A stretch of DNA of 64,000 nucleotides from Paraconexibacter antarcticus (GTDB taxonomy: Bacteria; Actinomycetota; Thermoleophilia; Solirubrobacterales; Solirubrobacteraceae). Positions 16,658 through 25,952 of the stretch are shown here, piece by piece. The translations under genes were made by a program, and so were the position numbers. The stretch spans positions 1,736,001 through 1,800,000 of the forward strand of contig NZ_CP098502.1 of assembly GCF_024220175.1 (NCBI RefSeq), read 5' to 3'. Within the stretch, counting starts at the first letter, position 1. Each line of letters begins with the position of its first letter. The notes beneath the pieces are model-generated. The model did no database searches. It was not told where the DNA came from and saw nothing but the letters and a program-made list of their open reading frames with translations.

Positions 16658-18085
16658 GCGGGTTGGGTACCGCAGGACCAGGGGTTCGTCGTGGGGAGCC
16701 GCTGTCTAACATCGGGCGTGGCCGGCCCCCTGACGAGGGCGGGTTGCTCATAGTTCAGCCGCGGGTTCCCCGCGCGGTGCCGGGCCGCCACCGACCCAGC
16801 CGACGGGATGTCGCCGGGTTCAGGTCACTCGATCTGGCCGATCGCCCACGTGAATCCGGCGAGCTCGCGCGCTGCGGCGACGGCGATGATCGTGCGGCGT
16901 TTGCCGCGCTGCTCAAGGCGGTTCCATGTGCGATACAGACGCCGCTGCGCGGTCCAGGCGATCGCGACCGCTTCGGCGGGCTGCCCGTCGTGGCGATCGC
17001 TCAGCGCCTTGGTGACCCGCGGCGCCTTGCGGTAGTGCCAGGCAGCCTCGACGAGCAGCCGGCGCGCGTGCCCGGAACCGGTCTTCGTGATCGAGCCGAG
17101 GCGGCGACTTGAGCCGGTGGTGTGCTCCGAAGGGACCAGGCCGATGTAGCTCATGAGCTGCTCGGCCCGGGCGAACCGGGCGAAGTCGCCGACCTCCGAG
17201 CACAGCCCGGCGGCGGTGAGCGTGTCGATCCCGCGAAGGCACCGCAGCCGGGCGACCTGCACGCCCCACGGTGAGCTCGGAAGCATCCTCGTGATCTGCG
17301 CCTCGAGCTGATCGCGGCGATGCACGAGCACGTCGGCCGCGCCGCGCAGGTCCAGCAGCGTCGCCTGCGCCGCGGGCCACACGAGGTCGACCTGATCCAG
17401 CCAGTCACGGTGGCGCTGCGTCCATGCCTTGCCGTCATCGAAGCGATGGTCGTGACGCAGCAGCAGCTTCGACAACCGGTGGCGGGCACGCATCAGGTCC
17501 ACCCGCACGGCCTCGCGCGCCCGGATCAGATCGCGCAGCGCCTCCTCCTCGTGGCCCGGCACCCGCACCGGATGCAGCTTCCCCGCCCAGAGCAAACGCA
17601 CGAGCAGTTCGGCGTCACGACGATCAGTCTTCACCCGGTCACCCGACGCCCGCGGGATCTTGCTCGGCGCCGCGACCACGCACGACACCTGCCGCGCCGC
17701 GAGCTCCCGCGCCAACCCGTACCCGGTCGGCCCGGCCTCATACGCCGCCCGCACCGGCCTGGGCAGTGCGGCGCACAACCTGGCCGCCTCACGCACGTCA
17801 CCGCGCAACGCGAACCACTGAAGCTCGCCGCTCTCAGCATCGAGCACCGCCGCCACGATCTTCGCGGCGTGTACGTCCAGACCAACGAGGCTTCTAGCCT
17901 TCGTCATGGCCGGTCTCCTCCTCTGTGGTTGTGGGCCGCTGCGCGGCTGCAACCGCACAGCTCAAACGTCACCCCACGACCCTTCGCGAGGGACCGGCCA
18001 CTTCTACCGCCCGCCTCAGACAGACGACTCAGAACCACCGCCGCCAGCGACGGCCCGATCCATATGGTCTAACTACCCAACCCGC
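16658..18085 (-). mobile_element. IS110-family element with 12-bp inverted repeats
   Basis: The intact transposase is bracketed by a perfect 12-bp inverted repeat, GCGGGTTGGGTA at 16658-16669 and its complement at 18074-18085. IS110 elements generally lack true terminal repeats; short subterminal repeats are described for the IS1111 subgroup. The non-coding flanks are about 155 bp on the transposase 3' side and 165 bp on its 5' side. In this family one such flank encodes a bridge RNA. The real ends may lie a few bases outside the repeats. Confidence 0.6.
16825..17907 (-). CDS. IS110-family transposase
   Basis: A 360-residue recombinase from the ATG at 17907. The RuvC-like DEDD domain is visible: VGLDVHAAKIVAAVLD (Asp), RAAYEAGPTGYGL (Glu) and DRVKTDRRDAELLVRLL (Asp, Asp). 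A helical linker follows, then the C-terminal Tnp domain with CLRGIDTLTAAGLCSEVGDF and RLGSITKTGSGHARRLLVE, which carries the candidate catalytic Ser. GAGGAG sits about 10 bases before the ATG. The frame is intact, so the element may be functional. Confidence 0.92.
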   Translation of the reverse strand: MTKARSLVGLDVHAAKIVAAVLDAESGELQWFALRGDVREAARLCAALPRPVRAAYEAGPTGYGLARELAARQVSCVVAAPSKIPRASGDRVKTDRRDAELLVRLLWAGKLHPVRVPGHEEEALRDLIRAREAVRVDLMRARHRLSKLLLRHDHRFDDGKAWTQRHRDWLDQVDLVWPAAQATLLDLRGAADVLVHRRDQLEAQITRMLPSSPWGVQVARLRCLRGIDTLTAAGLCSEVGDFARFARAEQLMSYIGLVPSEHTTGSSRRLGSITKTGSGHARRLLVEAAWHYRKAPRVTKALSDRHDGQPAEAVAIAWTAQRRLYRTWNRLEQRGKRRTIIAVAAARELAGFTWAIGQIE

Positions 18086-18178
18086 CTACACAGAAAAACG
18101 GACAGCTTCACGCCGACCGCCGCGAACGTGCGAGACCACCGTTGGGGCGGTGTGTGGTCATCGTCCTATTCTGGGGGG

Positions 18179-19024
18179 ATGCCCGTTTCTGGCACGGCTG
18201 GTTCGGATGAGGTCTCGGTCGCGGGGCATTACGACGCGCTGGACCGGTTCTATCGCGAGATCTGGGGGGAGCACGTCCATCACGGGTTGTGGTCGGGCGG
18301 GAACGAAAGCGTGGCTCAGGCGACGCGCGCGCTGATCGACCGCGTGACGGGCTGGGCGGCTCTGGAGCCCGGCGCGACGGTGGCTGATGCGGGGTGCGGG
18401 TACGGCGGGACCTCACGCGTGCTCGCGACGGAGCACGGGTGCTCGGTGACGGGGTACACGCTCTCGGCGGCGCAGGCCGCGTGGGCGCGGGAGCGGGGCG
18501 GTGGCCCGGAGTACGAGGTGCGCTCGTGGCTCAAGAACGGCCGGGAGGCCGGCGGGACAGACGCGGTCATCGCGATCGAGTCGCTGTCGCACATGGTCGA
18601 CAAGCCCCGGGCGTTCGGCGAGGCCGCGCGGGTGCTGGCGCCGGGTGGCCGGCTGGTGCTCGTGGACTGGCTGGGCTGCGAGCGGCCGTCAGTGCTTCAG
18701 CGGCGGGGATTGCTCGGGCCGATCGCGCGGGAGGGCCGGCTGCCGACGCTCTGCACCGCAAGCGAGTACGAGGGGTACATCCGGGGGGCGGGCCTGCGGC
18801 TGCTGCACAGCGAGGATCTCGCACCGTTTTCGCCGCAGCGGACCTGGGGCATCGTGGCTCGCCGCCTCGGCCGCCGCCTGGCGACGGACGGCGAGGCCCG
18901 GCGCTACCTCCTGGGCTCCGCGAATCCGGACCGCACCTTCGCGTTCTCGCTGGCCCGGATCCCCCTCGCGCTGCGGACCGGGACGATGCGCCTGATGCTG
19001 ATGGCGGCGGAAAGGCCGTCCTGA
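18179..19024 (+). CDS. SAM-dependent class I methyltransferase
   Basis: A 281-residue methyltransferase. Motif I is ATVADAGCGYGGTSRVLA (SAM-binding glycine loop), motif II VTGYTLSAAQAAWA, the post-II acidic stretch TDAVIAIESLSHM, and motif III LAPGGRLVLVDWLG. The N-terminus (VAGHYDALDRFYREIWGEHV and HHGLW) matches the tocopherol/sterol-type small-molecule methyltransferases (GH-HxGxW type). The substrate is unknown. The ATG follows a G-run (CTGGGGGG), so the ribosome-binding site is unusually close. It stands alone between the IS110 element and a convergent regulator. Confidence 0.85.
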   Translation: MPVSGTAGSDEVSVAGHYDALDRFYREIWGEHVHHGLWSGGNESVAQATRALIDRVTGWAALEPGATVADAGCGYGGTSRVLATEHGCSVTGYTLSAAQAAWARERGGGPEYEVRSWLKNGREAGGTDAVIAIESLSHMVDKPRAFGEAARVLAPGGRLVLVDWLGCERPSVLQRRGLLGPIAREGRLPTLCTASEYEGYIRGAGLRLLHSEDLAPFSPQRTWGIVARRLGRRLATDGEARRYLLGSANPDRTFAFSLARIPLALRTGTMRLMLMAAERPS

Positions 19025-19362
19025 TGTGCCAGCTCAGGGGTTGGGTCGCCGCCCCGAGGGCATCCTGAATTGATGCATCGATCCTCTCCGCTCGGCCGGC
19101 CCGCAGCGCCCGCCCGCCTTCCGGTGTCTTTGCTTCGAGAAGTGCTGCTACGCGTGGATCCGAGCGTCGACCTACAGCGGATGCAGCGCCGTGCCGTTCG
19201 TCGCGCGCAAGGGAGCACTGTCGGAACCGCACCGCTCTCGCGCTCCGGGCCGGGACTGTCGGGGCCGACGAGGCAAGAGCTCAAGGCAAGTGAGTTGCGG
19301 GCGGTGTCGGGCAACCTGCCGCGATCTCGGCGGGCGGCCGAGGGGGAAATGACGGGATTCGG
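19025..19362. other. 338-bp intergenic region without a recognisable gene
   Basis: This lies between the convergent methyltransferase and response-regulator genes. Short open frames exist but show no domain, start context or codon pattern I would trust. No clear hairpin terminator was found by eye. Confidence 0.4.
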
Positions 19363-20040
19363 TCATGCCGGAGTGACGAGGCCGTGGTCGTAGGCGTAGA
19401 TGACGATCTGCACGCGGTCGCGGAGTTCGAGCTTTGCGAGGATGCGCCCGACGTGGGTCTTGACCGTCGCCTCGGAGAGCACGAGCTCGGCGGCGATCTC
19501 CGCGTTCGAGAGTCCTCGCGCGACCGCGGCGAGGACCTCCTGCTCGCGCGGGGTCAGGGCGCCGAGGCCGTCATCGCCGCGTGGCGCTCCGACCGGTGCG
19601 GGTAGTTGGTGGGCGATGGTCGCTAGCAGCCGTCGGGTCGTGCTCGGGGCGACGACGGCGTCGCCGCTGGCGACCGCGCGGATCGCTGACAGCAGATCGG
19701 CGGGCGGGGCGTCCTTGAGGAGGAAGCCGCTCGCTCCGGCGCGTAGTGCGGCGTGGGCGTATTCGTCCAGGTCGAAGGTGGTGAGGATGATGATGCGGGC
19801 GCGGCTGCCGGCGCCGATGAGCGCGCCGGTCGCCTTTACGCCGTCCAGCACCGGCATGCGGACGTCCATCAGGATCACGTCTGGCCGCAGGCGCTGGGCG
19901 AGGTCGATCGCCTCGGCGCCGTCGCGCGCCTCACCGACGACGTCGAGGTCGGGCTGGGCCTCGAGCACCATCCGGAAGCCCATGCGGAGCAGCTCCTGGT
20001 CGTCGACGAGGAGGATGCGCGTGTTGGAGGTCGCGGTCAT
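19363..20040 (-). CDS. NarL-type response regulator of the ABC module
   Basis: Receiver domain: ILLVDDQELLRMGF, phospho-Asp in VILMDVRMPVLDG, Thr in IIILTTFDLDE, Lys in FLLKDAPP. DNA-binding LuxR-type domain: LTPREQEVLAAVARGLSNAE followed by LSEATVKTHVGRILAKL. The ATG at 20040 overlaps the stop of the upstream kinase by four bases (ATGA). It is the last gene of a four-gene operon (ATPase, permease, kinase, regulator) and most likely controls that ABC exporter, as such clusters do in other actinobacteria. Confidence 0.93.
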   Translation of the reverse strand: MTATSNTRILLVDDQELLRMGFRMVLEAQPDLDVVGEARDGAEAIDLAQRLRPDVILMDVRMPVLDGVKATGALIGAGSRARIIILTTFDLDEYAHAALRAGASGFLLKDAPPADLLSAIRAVASGDAVVAPSTTRRLLATIAHQLPAPVGAPRGDDGLGALTPREQEVLAAVARGLSNAEIAAELVLSEATVKTHVGRILAKLELRDRVQIVIYAYDHGLVTPA

Positions 20041-21245
20041 ACGGCCACCGGGTCGGGTACCGAGGCGATCGGAATGGTGACGGCGACCTGCCACCCACCG
20101 GAGGGCCGCGGTCCGGCCTGAACCATGCCGTCGTAGACCGCGGCGCGCTCGGCGATGCCCCGTAATCCGGCTCCCTGCGCCTGCGAGGTGCCACTGTCAG
20201 GCCGCGATCGGCCGCCGGAGTCGGTCACCGTGAGTTCGAGCCGGTCACCGCGATGCCGCACGGAGACGGTCGCGGACGCGTCGGCGCCCGCGTGCTTCAG
20301 CGCGTTGGTCAGGGCTTCCTGCGCGATCCGGTAGATCGCGAGCTGCAGGCCCGCCGGGAGCGTCTCCGGGGCCCCGGTGACCTCGAAGCTGACGGGCAGC
20401 CCCGCGGCGCGCACCTGCTCTACCAGGGCGTCGAGCTGTGCGAGCCCGGGCTGCGGCGCGAGGTCACGGCTGCCCTCGTCCTCGCGGAGGACCCCGAGGA
20501 GCCGGCGCATCTCGGTGAGTGCCTGGCGGCCGGTCTGGGCGGTCGCGTCCATGGCGATCCGAGCCCGCTCGGGGTCCTCGCAGACCGCGTACCCGGCGCC
20601 GTCGGCGAGCGCGATCATGACGGACACGTTGTGGGCGACGATGTCGTGCATCTCGCGGGCGATCCGGGCGCGTTCGGCGGCGGCCGACAGGCGGCCCTGC
20701 TGATCGCGCTCGGTCTCCAGGCGTTGCGCGCGTTCGCGCAGGGACTCCACGAGGGCGCGACGGCTCTGCGTGCTCGACCCCATGACCGCAGCGGCGACCG
20801 CCAGGCCGGAGAGCCCGATGAAGGCGCGCATGCCGTCGCCGCCGGATCCGGCCCAGCGCAGCACCGCCGCGAAGATGCCGACCTCGAGGACGACGGTGGC
20901 CGTCGCCGCCACGAGGGCCCGCTGGGTGACCGCCACGCCGTAGAGCGCGACGAGCAGCGCCGCGTCCCCGAAGGCGCGAACGCCGAGCGCCCACTGCACG
21001 CCGGCCACCGCCGCGATCAGGACGAGCACGCCCAGCGGCCACCGGCGGCGCACGAGCAGCGGCAGCGTCAGCGCGATGCTGAAGAGGCGCGCGTGCGAGG
21101 TCGTCGCCATGTCCCCGACGTGCGGCGGGACGAGCGGCAGCAGGAGGAGCAGGACGAGCGCAGCGTCGCCGAGCATCGGGCGGCGCCGCTGCAACGCGAC
21201 CGCCCGCTGGAGCGCCTGGCTGATCGCGCGCGACACCCGGTCCAC
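20037..21245 (-). CDS. NarL-type sensor histidine kinase (HisKA_3)
   Basis: A 402-residue membrane kinase with about five N-terminal transmembrane helices (GDAALVLLLLLPLVP through VVLEVGIFAAVLRW) and little extracellular sequence, so it may sense membrane stress. A short coiled coil (RERAQRLETERDQQGRLSAA) leads to the phosphoacceptor His in IAREMHDIVAHNVSVMI. The ATPase has the N-box in EALTNALKHAGA and the G-box in GAGLRGIAERAAVY. It follows the ABC permease by 7 bp and shares an ATGA overlap with its regulator. Confidence 0.93.
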   Translation of the reverse strand: MDRVSRAISQALQRAVALQRRRPMLGDAALVLLLLLPLVPPHVGDMATTSHARLFSIALTLPLLVRRRWPLGVLVLIAAVAGVQWALGVRAFGDAALLVALYGVAVTQRALVAATATVVLEVGIFAAVLRWAGSGGDGMRAFIGLSGLAVAAAVMGSSTQSRRALVESLRERAQRLETERDQQGRLSAAAERARIAREMHDIVAHNVSVMIALADGAGYAVCEDPERARIAMDATAQTGRQALTEMRRLLGVLREDEGSRDLAPQPGLAQLDALVEQVRAAGLPVSFEVTGAPETLPAGLQLAIYRIAQEALTNALKHAGADASATVSVRHRGDRLELTVTDSGGRSRPDSGTSQAQGAGLRGIAERAAVYDGMVQAGPRPSGGWQVAVTIPIASVPDPVAV

Positions 21246-21252
21246 CGTAGCG

Positions 21253-22083
21253 TCAGGCGTCGCGCCGGACCATCTGGACCGCGGCCGCCGCGATGACCAC
21301 GGCCGTGTAGACGCAGAAGACGGCGAACCCGCCCCACGTCGAGAGGTGGTGGGAGTTCTCGAACGTGCTCGTCGTCACCGTGAAGCCGGCGTTCAGCGGC
21401 AGGTACGGGTTGATCGTGTCGGCGAGGCTGTGCGGCAACAGTGCGGTCACGCCCGGGAGGACGAAGAGCAGCCCGACGAACGACGCGATCCCGCCGGCCG
21501 TGTTGCGCACGAGCGCACCGAGCCCGACGCCGAGCGCGCCAAGGACGGTGAGGAACAACGCGGTGCCGACGACGGCGCGCAGCGCGTGCGGGTCCCCGAT
21601 CGCGTGCTGCTGGTGGTGCTGGGTGACGATCGCCTGGACCGCGAAGAACGAGATGAACGTGGAGACGAGCATCAGGACGAACGTCACCGCGGTGAACACG
21701 CCGAGCTTCGCCCACAGGACCGGCAGGCGCTTGGGCACCGCCATGAGGCTCGAGCGGATCATGCCGGTCGAGTACTCGCCGCTGATGACGAGCACCCCGA
21801 GGACGCCGATCGCAAGCTGCGCGAGGTGGTAGCCGCCCACGCCGGTGTCGATCGAGTCGTAGACGGCGCGGTCGTGGGCGGACATGCTGCCCCAGCGGCT
21901 CATCTGCACGGCAGAGATCCCGATGCCGAGCGCGACCATCGCCACGACGGCGAACAGCAACGACCAGCGCGTCGAGCGCAGGGACCACAGCTTGGTCCAC
22001 TCGGCGCGGGCGACGCGGGCCTGCGTGACACGGCCGCGGAAGGCCGTCGTGGTAGGGGCGGGCGGGGCGGTCACGGTGCTCAT
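21253..22083 (-). CDS. ABC-2 type permease
   Basis: A 276-residue membrane protein with six helices. It has the start typical of ABC-2 exporters (RAEWTKLWSLRSTRWSLL), then VLGVLVISGEYSTGMIRSSL and AVVGTALFLTVLGALGVGLG. It overlaps the ATPase gene by ATGA, so the two form one transporter, probably for a lipid-like or antimicrobial substrate. A second, highly similar permease lies at 53.2-54.0 kb. Confidence 0.92.
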   Translation of the reverse strand: MSTVTAPPAPTTTAFRGRVTQARVARAEWTKLWSLRSTRWSLLFAVVAMVALGIGISAVQMSRWGSMSAHDRAVYDSIDTGVGGYHLAQLAIGVLGVLVISGEYSTGMIRSSLMAVPKRLPVLWAKLGVFTAVTFVLMLVSTFISFFAVQAIVTQHHQQHAIGDPHALRAVVGTALFLTVLGALGVGLGALVRNTAGGIASFVGLLFVLPGVTALLPHSLADTINPYLPLNAGFTVTTSTFENSHHLSTWGGFAVFCVYTAVVIAAAAVQMVRRDA

Positions 22084-23024
22084 GCGACCAGCTCCAGGTC
22101 GGCCGCCGCCGCGGGTGCGGACGCCGTGCGGTACTCGACCGCGTCGCCGGTCAGTCGCATGTATGCCTCCTCGAGTGAGGCGCGCTGCGGCGTGAGCTCG
22201 TGCAGGACGATGTGCGCCGCGGCCGCGAGCTCCCCGATGCGCTCGGCGGCCAGCCCGCGGACCTCGAGCACCTCGGCCTCTTCGCTGCGGACGCTGACCC
22301 CGGGTCCCGCGAGCGCGGCGCGCAGCGCGGCGGCCTGCGGCGAGCGCACAAGGACGGCCGAGTCCGCCGATGCCTGGGAGACGACCTCGTCGACGGTCGT
22401 GTCGGCGATCAGCCGGCCACGCCCGACGATGACCAGATGCTCGGCGGTGAGCGCCATCTCGCTCATGAGGTGGGAGGAGAGGAAGACGGTCTTGCCCTCA
22501 TCCGCCAGACGCCGCAGGAGCTCGCGGATCCACTTGATCCCCTCGGGGTCCAGGCCGTTGGCCGGCTCGTCGAGGATCACCGTCTGGGGATCGCCGAGCA
22601 GCGCGGACGCGATCCCCAGACGCTGTCCCATGCCGAGCGAGAAGCCGCCCGCGCGCTTGCGGGCGACCTTCTGCAGCCCGACCATGTCGATGACCTCATT
22701 CACCCGAGGTGCGCCGATCCCGTGTGTCTGGGCCATCGCCAGCAGGTGATGGTACGCCGAGCGGCCGGTGTGCACCGCCCGCGCCTCGAGCATCGCCCCG
22801 ATCTCGTGCAGCGGCGCATCGAAGTCGCGGTAACAGCGCCCATTGACCTGAACCGTCCCGCTCGTCGGGCGGTCAAGCCCGAGGATCATCCGCATCGTCG
22901 TCGATTTCCCAGCCCCGTTGGGTCCGAGGAAGCCGGTGACGATCCCCGGCTGCACCGTGAACGTCAGGTCGTCCACGGCGAGCTGCTCCCCGTAGCGCTT
23001 GGTCACATGGTCCACGGTGATCAT
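22080..23024 (-). CDS. ABC transporter ATP-binding protein
   Basis: A 314-residue CcmA/DrrA-type ATPase. Walker A is FLGPNGAGKSTTMRM, the signature FSLGMGQRLGIASALL, Walker B VILDEPANGLDPEG and the switch His is in VFLSSHLMSEM. It begins MITVDHVTKRYG and ends ADLELVA, details that matter for the remnant at 53.15 kb. The C-terminal 90 residues form the usual substrate-related extension. It is the first gene of the ATPase-permease-kinase-regulator operon; the promoter lies in 23025-23158. Confidence 0.95.
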   Translation of the reverse strand: MITVDHVTKRYGEQLAVDDLTFTVQPGIVTGFLGPNGAGKSTTMRMILGLDRPTSGTVQVNGRCYRDFDAPLHEIGAMLEARAVHTGRSAYHHLLAMAQTHGIGAPRVNEVIDMVGLQKVARKRAGGFSLGMGQRLGIASALLGDPQTVILDEPANGLDPEGIKWIRELLRRLADEGKTVFLSSHLMSEMALTAEHLVIVGRGRLIADTTVDEVVSQASADSAVLVRSPQAAALRAALAGPGVSVRSEEAEVLEVRGLAAERIGELAAAAHIVLHELTPQRASLEEAYMRLTGDAVEYRTASAPAAAADLELVA

Positions 23025-23158
23025 GCCACCGATGATGGAGACGCAAGCCCCGTCTGGCTATGCGCCGCAGGGATGGACCTGCCGCCGCGCGCTAGCGACA
23101 AGGTCGCAGGCGGCATCCCTCGAAGGTCGTACGCAAGGCGCCGCTGGGCCGCCTGATG

Positions 23159-24516
23159 TCAGTGGTGGGGGCGGTCGTCGTCGGCCGTCGTCGTGAGGTG
23201 GCCCGCCGGGGCGGAGCTGGCCTGCGTCGCCGCCCCACGGCGTCGCAGCGTCAGCGTCAGGAGCGTCGGATGTCCGGTGTGGGTGATCGCCAGCCGCCCG
23301 CCCTCGGCGTGCGCGAGTGAGCGGGCGAGCGCCAGCCCGATGCCGTGGCCGTCGCTGCGGCCGCTCCGCCGCTCGAACGCGGCGTCGGCGGGCTCGGGGA
23401 ATCCAGGGCCGTGGTCACCGACGTCGATGGCGATCCACTCGTCGTTGATGTCGCGGAGCGTGAGCGACACCGGTCCGGACCCGTGGGTGAGCGCGTTGGC
23501 CAGCAGCACGTCGAGGATCTCCTGGATCACCGCGGGGGCGGCGTGGACGGACGGGGGCCTGGGCGGCCGGTCGACGGTGAGCCGTCGTCCTTCGGCGGCG
23601 AGCGGGCCGTGCCACCGGGCCTCCGTGACCGCCAGGACGCTCGTGATGTCGCTGGTGACCTTCGTGCGGGGAACGTCGCGTGCCACGGTCAGAAGCGTCT
23701 CGATCGTCTGCTCGAGCCGGTCGACCTGGACGACGGCCCGGTCGAGCTCGCTCGTGGCGTCGGTGGTGAGCTGCAGCGCTTCGAGCTCCAGGCGCAGGGC
23801 GGCCAGCGGGGTGCGTAGCTGGTGGGAGGCGTCGGCGCTGAACGCGCGTTCGCGGCTGATGAGCTCGTCGAGGCGTGCGGCGCTGAGGTCCAGCGCATCG
23901 GCGACGGCGTCGACCTCGGCGATGCCGCCGCGGGGGCCCTGACGGAGAAGTCCCCGTCGCCGAGGCGTCGCGCCGCCATGGCGACGCGTTCCAGGGGCTG
24001 AGCCAGCCGGCGTCCGAGGAGCAGCGCCGCGAGCAGGGCGAGGAGCACGACCCCGGCGGCGGCCGCGAGTGTCAGCCACGCGCGATGTGCCCGGCTTGCC
24101 ACGGCGTGATCAGCTCGCTGTGCCCGGATCGCACCGGTGACGCGCTCGCCGGTCAGGAGCGGGACGGCCACGATGAGTTGACCGCCGCCGGTGCGGCTCG
24201 TAGGGCGGCGGCGAGAGACGGCGTCGAGCACCACGGCGTCGGCGTGAGGCGGCCCGCCTGCCGCCGGCGCCGAGGCGACGCGGCGGCCGGCGGCGTCGTA
24301 GACGGCGAGGCGGTCGCTGGCGTGCGGGAGCTCGACCGGGTCGCCCGCGGTGGTGCTCAGGTCGATCAGGCGGGCGGCGGCGACGGTGTCGCGCTGCAGG
24401 CGTAGGAGTTCCTGGTCGCGGTAGCTGTCGCGCAGGACGATGCCGAGCGGTAGCGCGAACAGCGTGACCGCCGCGCCGGCTACCAGGACGATCGCGAGGG
24501 TCAGCCTGCGGCGCAA
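23159..24516 (-). pseudogene. Sensor histidine kinase with a one-base frameshift
   Basis: Two overlapping frames together give one complete kinase. The first reads LRRRLTLAIVLVAGAAVTL (helix 1), an extracellular loop, helix 2 (LTLAAAAGVVLLALLAALLL) and a HAMP segment ending GDGDFSVRAP. The second continues RGGIAEVDAVADAL, the His box ASHQLRTPLAALRLELEAL, N-box LLANALTHG, and GHGIGLALARSLAHAEGG. The break falls at the run of five G (plus strand) at 23932-23936; one extra base would restore the frame. It may be a sequencing error or a real mutation. Start is probably TTG at 24516, with GGAGG 11 bases upstream, 5 bp after the regulator stop. Confidence 0.8.
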
Positions 24517-24521
24517 CGCGG

Positions 24522-25220
24522 TCAGGCCTCCAGGCGGTAGCCGATGCCGCGCAGGGTGGTGACGGTGGCGTTCGTGAGTTTGCCGCGCAGGGTGAGGATG
24601 TGGTTGTCGAGCGTTTTGGTCGAGCCCATCCACTCGGTGTCCCAGACCTCGCGCATGATCGTCTCGCGGGTGACCACCCGTCCGGCGTGGTCGGCGAGCA
24701 GCAGCAGCAGGTCGAACTCCTTGGGGCGCAGCGCCAGGTCGTGGCCGCCGTCGCGCACGCGGCGGGCGTCGCGGTCGATCTGCACTCCGGCGGCGTGCAG
24801 CAGCGGCGGCCGGTCGCTCTCCTCCGGAGCCGTCGCGACGCGTCGCAGGTGCGCGCGGACTCGTGCGAGCAGCTCGGAGAGCTTGAACGGCTTGACGAGG
24901 TAGTCGTCGGCGCCGGCGTCCAGGCCCGCGACCACGTCGAGTTCCTGGTCGCGCGCGGTGAGGATGAGGATCGCCAGGTCCGGGCGCGCGGCGCGCAGGC
25001 GGCGGCAGACGTCGACCCCGTCGATGTCCGGGAGGCCGAGGTCCAGCAGCACCAGGCCCGTCCCATCCGAGGCGGCGCTGAGGGCGGGCCGGCCCGCAGC
25101 GACACGGGTGACGCGGTAGCCCTGGGCGTCGAGCACGCGAACCAGGCCCTGGGCGATGGCGTCATCGTCCTCGACGACGAGGATGCCGGCGGCGGTCACC
25201 AGCTGACCGTATCGGGCCAT
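24522..25220 (-). CDS. OmpR-type response regulator
   Basis: Receiver: ILVVEDDDAIAQGL, phospho-Asp in VLLDLGLPDIDG, Thr in LILTARDQE, Lys in YLVKPFKLSEL. Winged helix: LALRPKEFDLLLLLADHAG, then VVTRETIMREVW and TLDNHILTLRGKL with GIGYRLEA at the end. It is followed after 5 bp by its kinase and is divergent from a lipoprotein-ABC-FtsX set. The start is uncertain: ATG 25220 gives 232 residues and GTG 25199 would give 225. Neither has a clear ribosome-binding site. Confidence 0.92.
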   Translation of the reverse strand: MARYGQLVTAAGILVVEDDDAIAQGLVRVLDAQGYRVTRVAAGRPALSAASDGTGLVLLDLGLPDIDGVDVCRRLRAARPDLAILILTARDQELDVVAGLDAGADDYLVKPFKLSELLARVRAHLRRVATAPEESDRPPLLHAAGVQIDRDARRVRDGGHDLALRPKEFDLLLLLADHAGRVVTRETIMREVWDTEWMGSTKTLDNHILTLRGKLTNATVTTLRGIGYRLEA

Positions 25221-25343
25221 CCGCGCCGGTTCGCGGGAAGCCCGCGAGGTTTGACCTGGCGTTGACCTTCCCGGGACCGGGCGGTGACCTGCCGCTCGTA
25301 CCGTTCCGGCGTGATGTCCCACCTTCAAGGCCCCGGAGGCCCC

Positions 25344-25952
25344 ATGCGCTCCCCGCTTCTCGCTCTCGCCGCCGTCGTCATGGTCGCCTCGGGGGTAAGC
25401 GCCTGCGGCTCGTCATCGGGATCGAGCAGTTCGGGGGCTGGCCAGGCGAAGACGGTCAACCCCAACGGACCTGAGGTCAGTCCGGCCGGCGACATCCCCG
25501 ACAACCAGGCGTACGTCGCCTACAGCCCCCCGGGGTCGGGGTTCTCGGTGAAGGTGCCCGAAGGGTGGGCGCGGACCACGCCGGCCAAGGGCGTGACGTC
25601 GTTCACGGACAAGCTCAACCGGGTGCGGATGGAGCAACGGAGCGCGACCTCGGCGTTGACGCTCGCCGGCGCACGGCATTCGGTGATCCCCGCGCTCGCG
25701 AGGAGCGTCCCGGGTTTCAAGGTCGGCACTGTCTCGACGGTCTCGCGGGGTGCGGGCAGCGCGATCCGGATCACCTACCAGGCGGCTTCTCCCGTGGATC
25801 CGGTCACCGGCCGCTCGCACACCGACTCGGTCGAGCGCTACGTGTTCTTCCATCATGGCCGCCGGGTGGTGCTGACGCTGTCGGGCCCCAAGGGCGCCGA
25901 CAACGTCGACCCGTGGAAGATCGTCACCGACTCACTGCGGTACACGCGATGA
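25344..25952 (+). CDS. Lipoprotein of the ABC/FtsX set
   Basis: Start at ATG 25344 with GGAGG five bases upstream. The signal peptide ends in a lipobox (SGVSACGSS), so the mature protein should be lipid-anchored outside the membrane. A Ser/Gly linker follows, then a 150-residue domain resembling the PsbP/LpqN type (SPPGSGFSVKVPEGWART, LSGPKGADNVDPWKIVTDSL). Its stop overlaps the next ABC ATPase start by ATGA. It may act as a substrate-capturing or sensing partner for the transporter; that is inferred from gene order. Confidence 0.82.
   Translation: MRSPLLALAAVVMVASGVSACGSSSGSSSSGAGQAKTVNPNGPEVSPAGDIPDNQAYVAYSPPGSGFSVKVPEGWARTTPAKGVTSFTDKLNRVRMEQRSATSALTLAGARHSVIPALARSVPGFKVGTVSTVSRGAGSAIRITYQAASPVDPVTGRSHTDSVERYVFFHHGRRVVLTLSGPKGADNVDPWKIVTDSLRYTR

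Noticed and set aside
19070-19393. 107-residue plus-strand frame in the intergenic region after the methyltransferase
   Set aside because: No ribosome-binding site, no domain and unusual residue mix; it also enters the convergent regulator gene.
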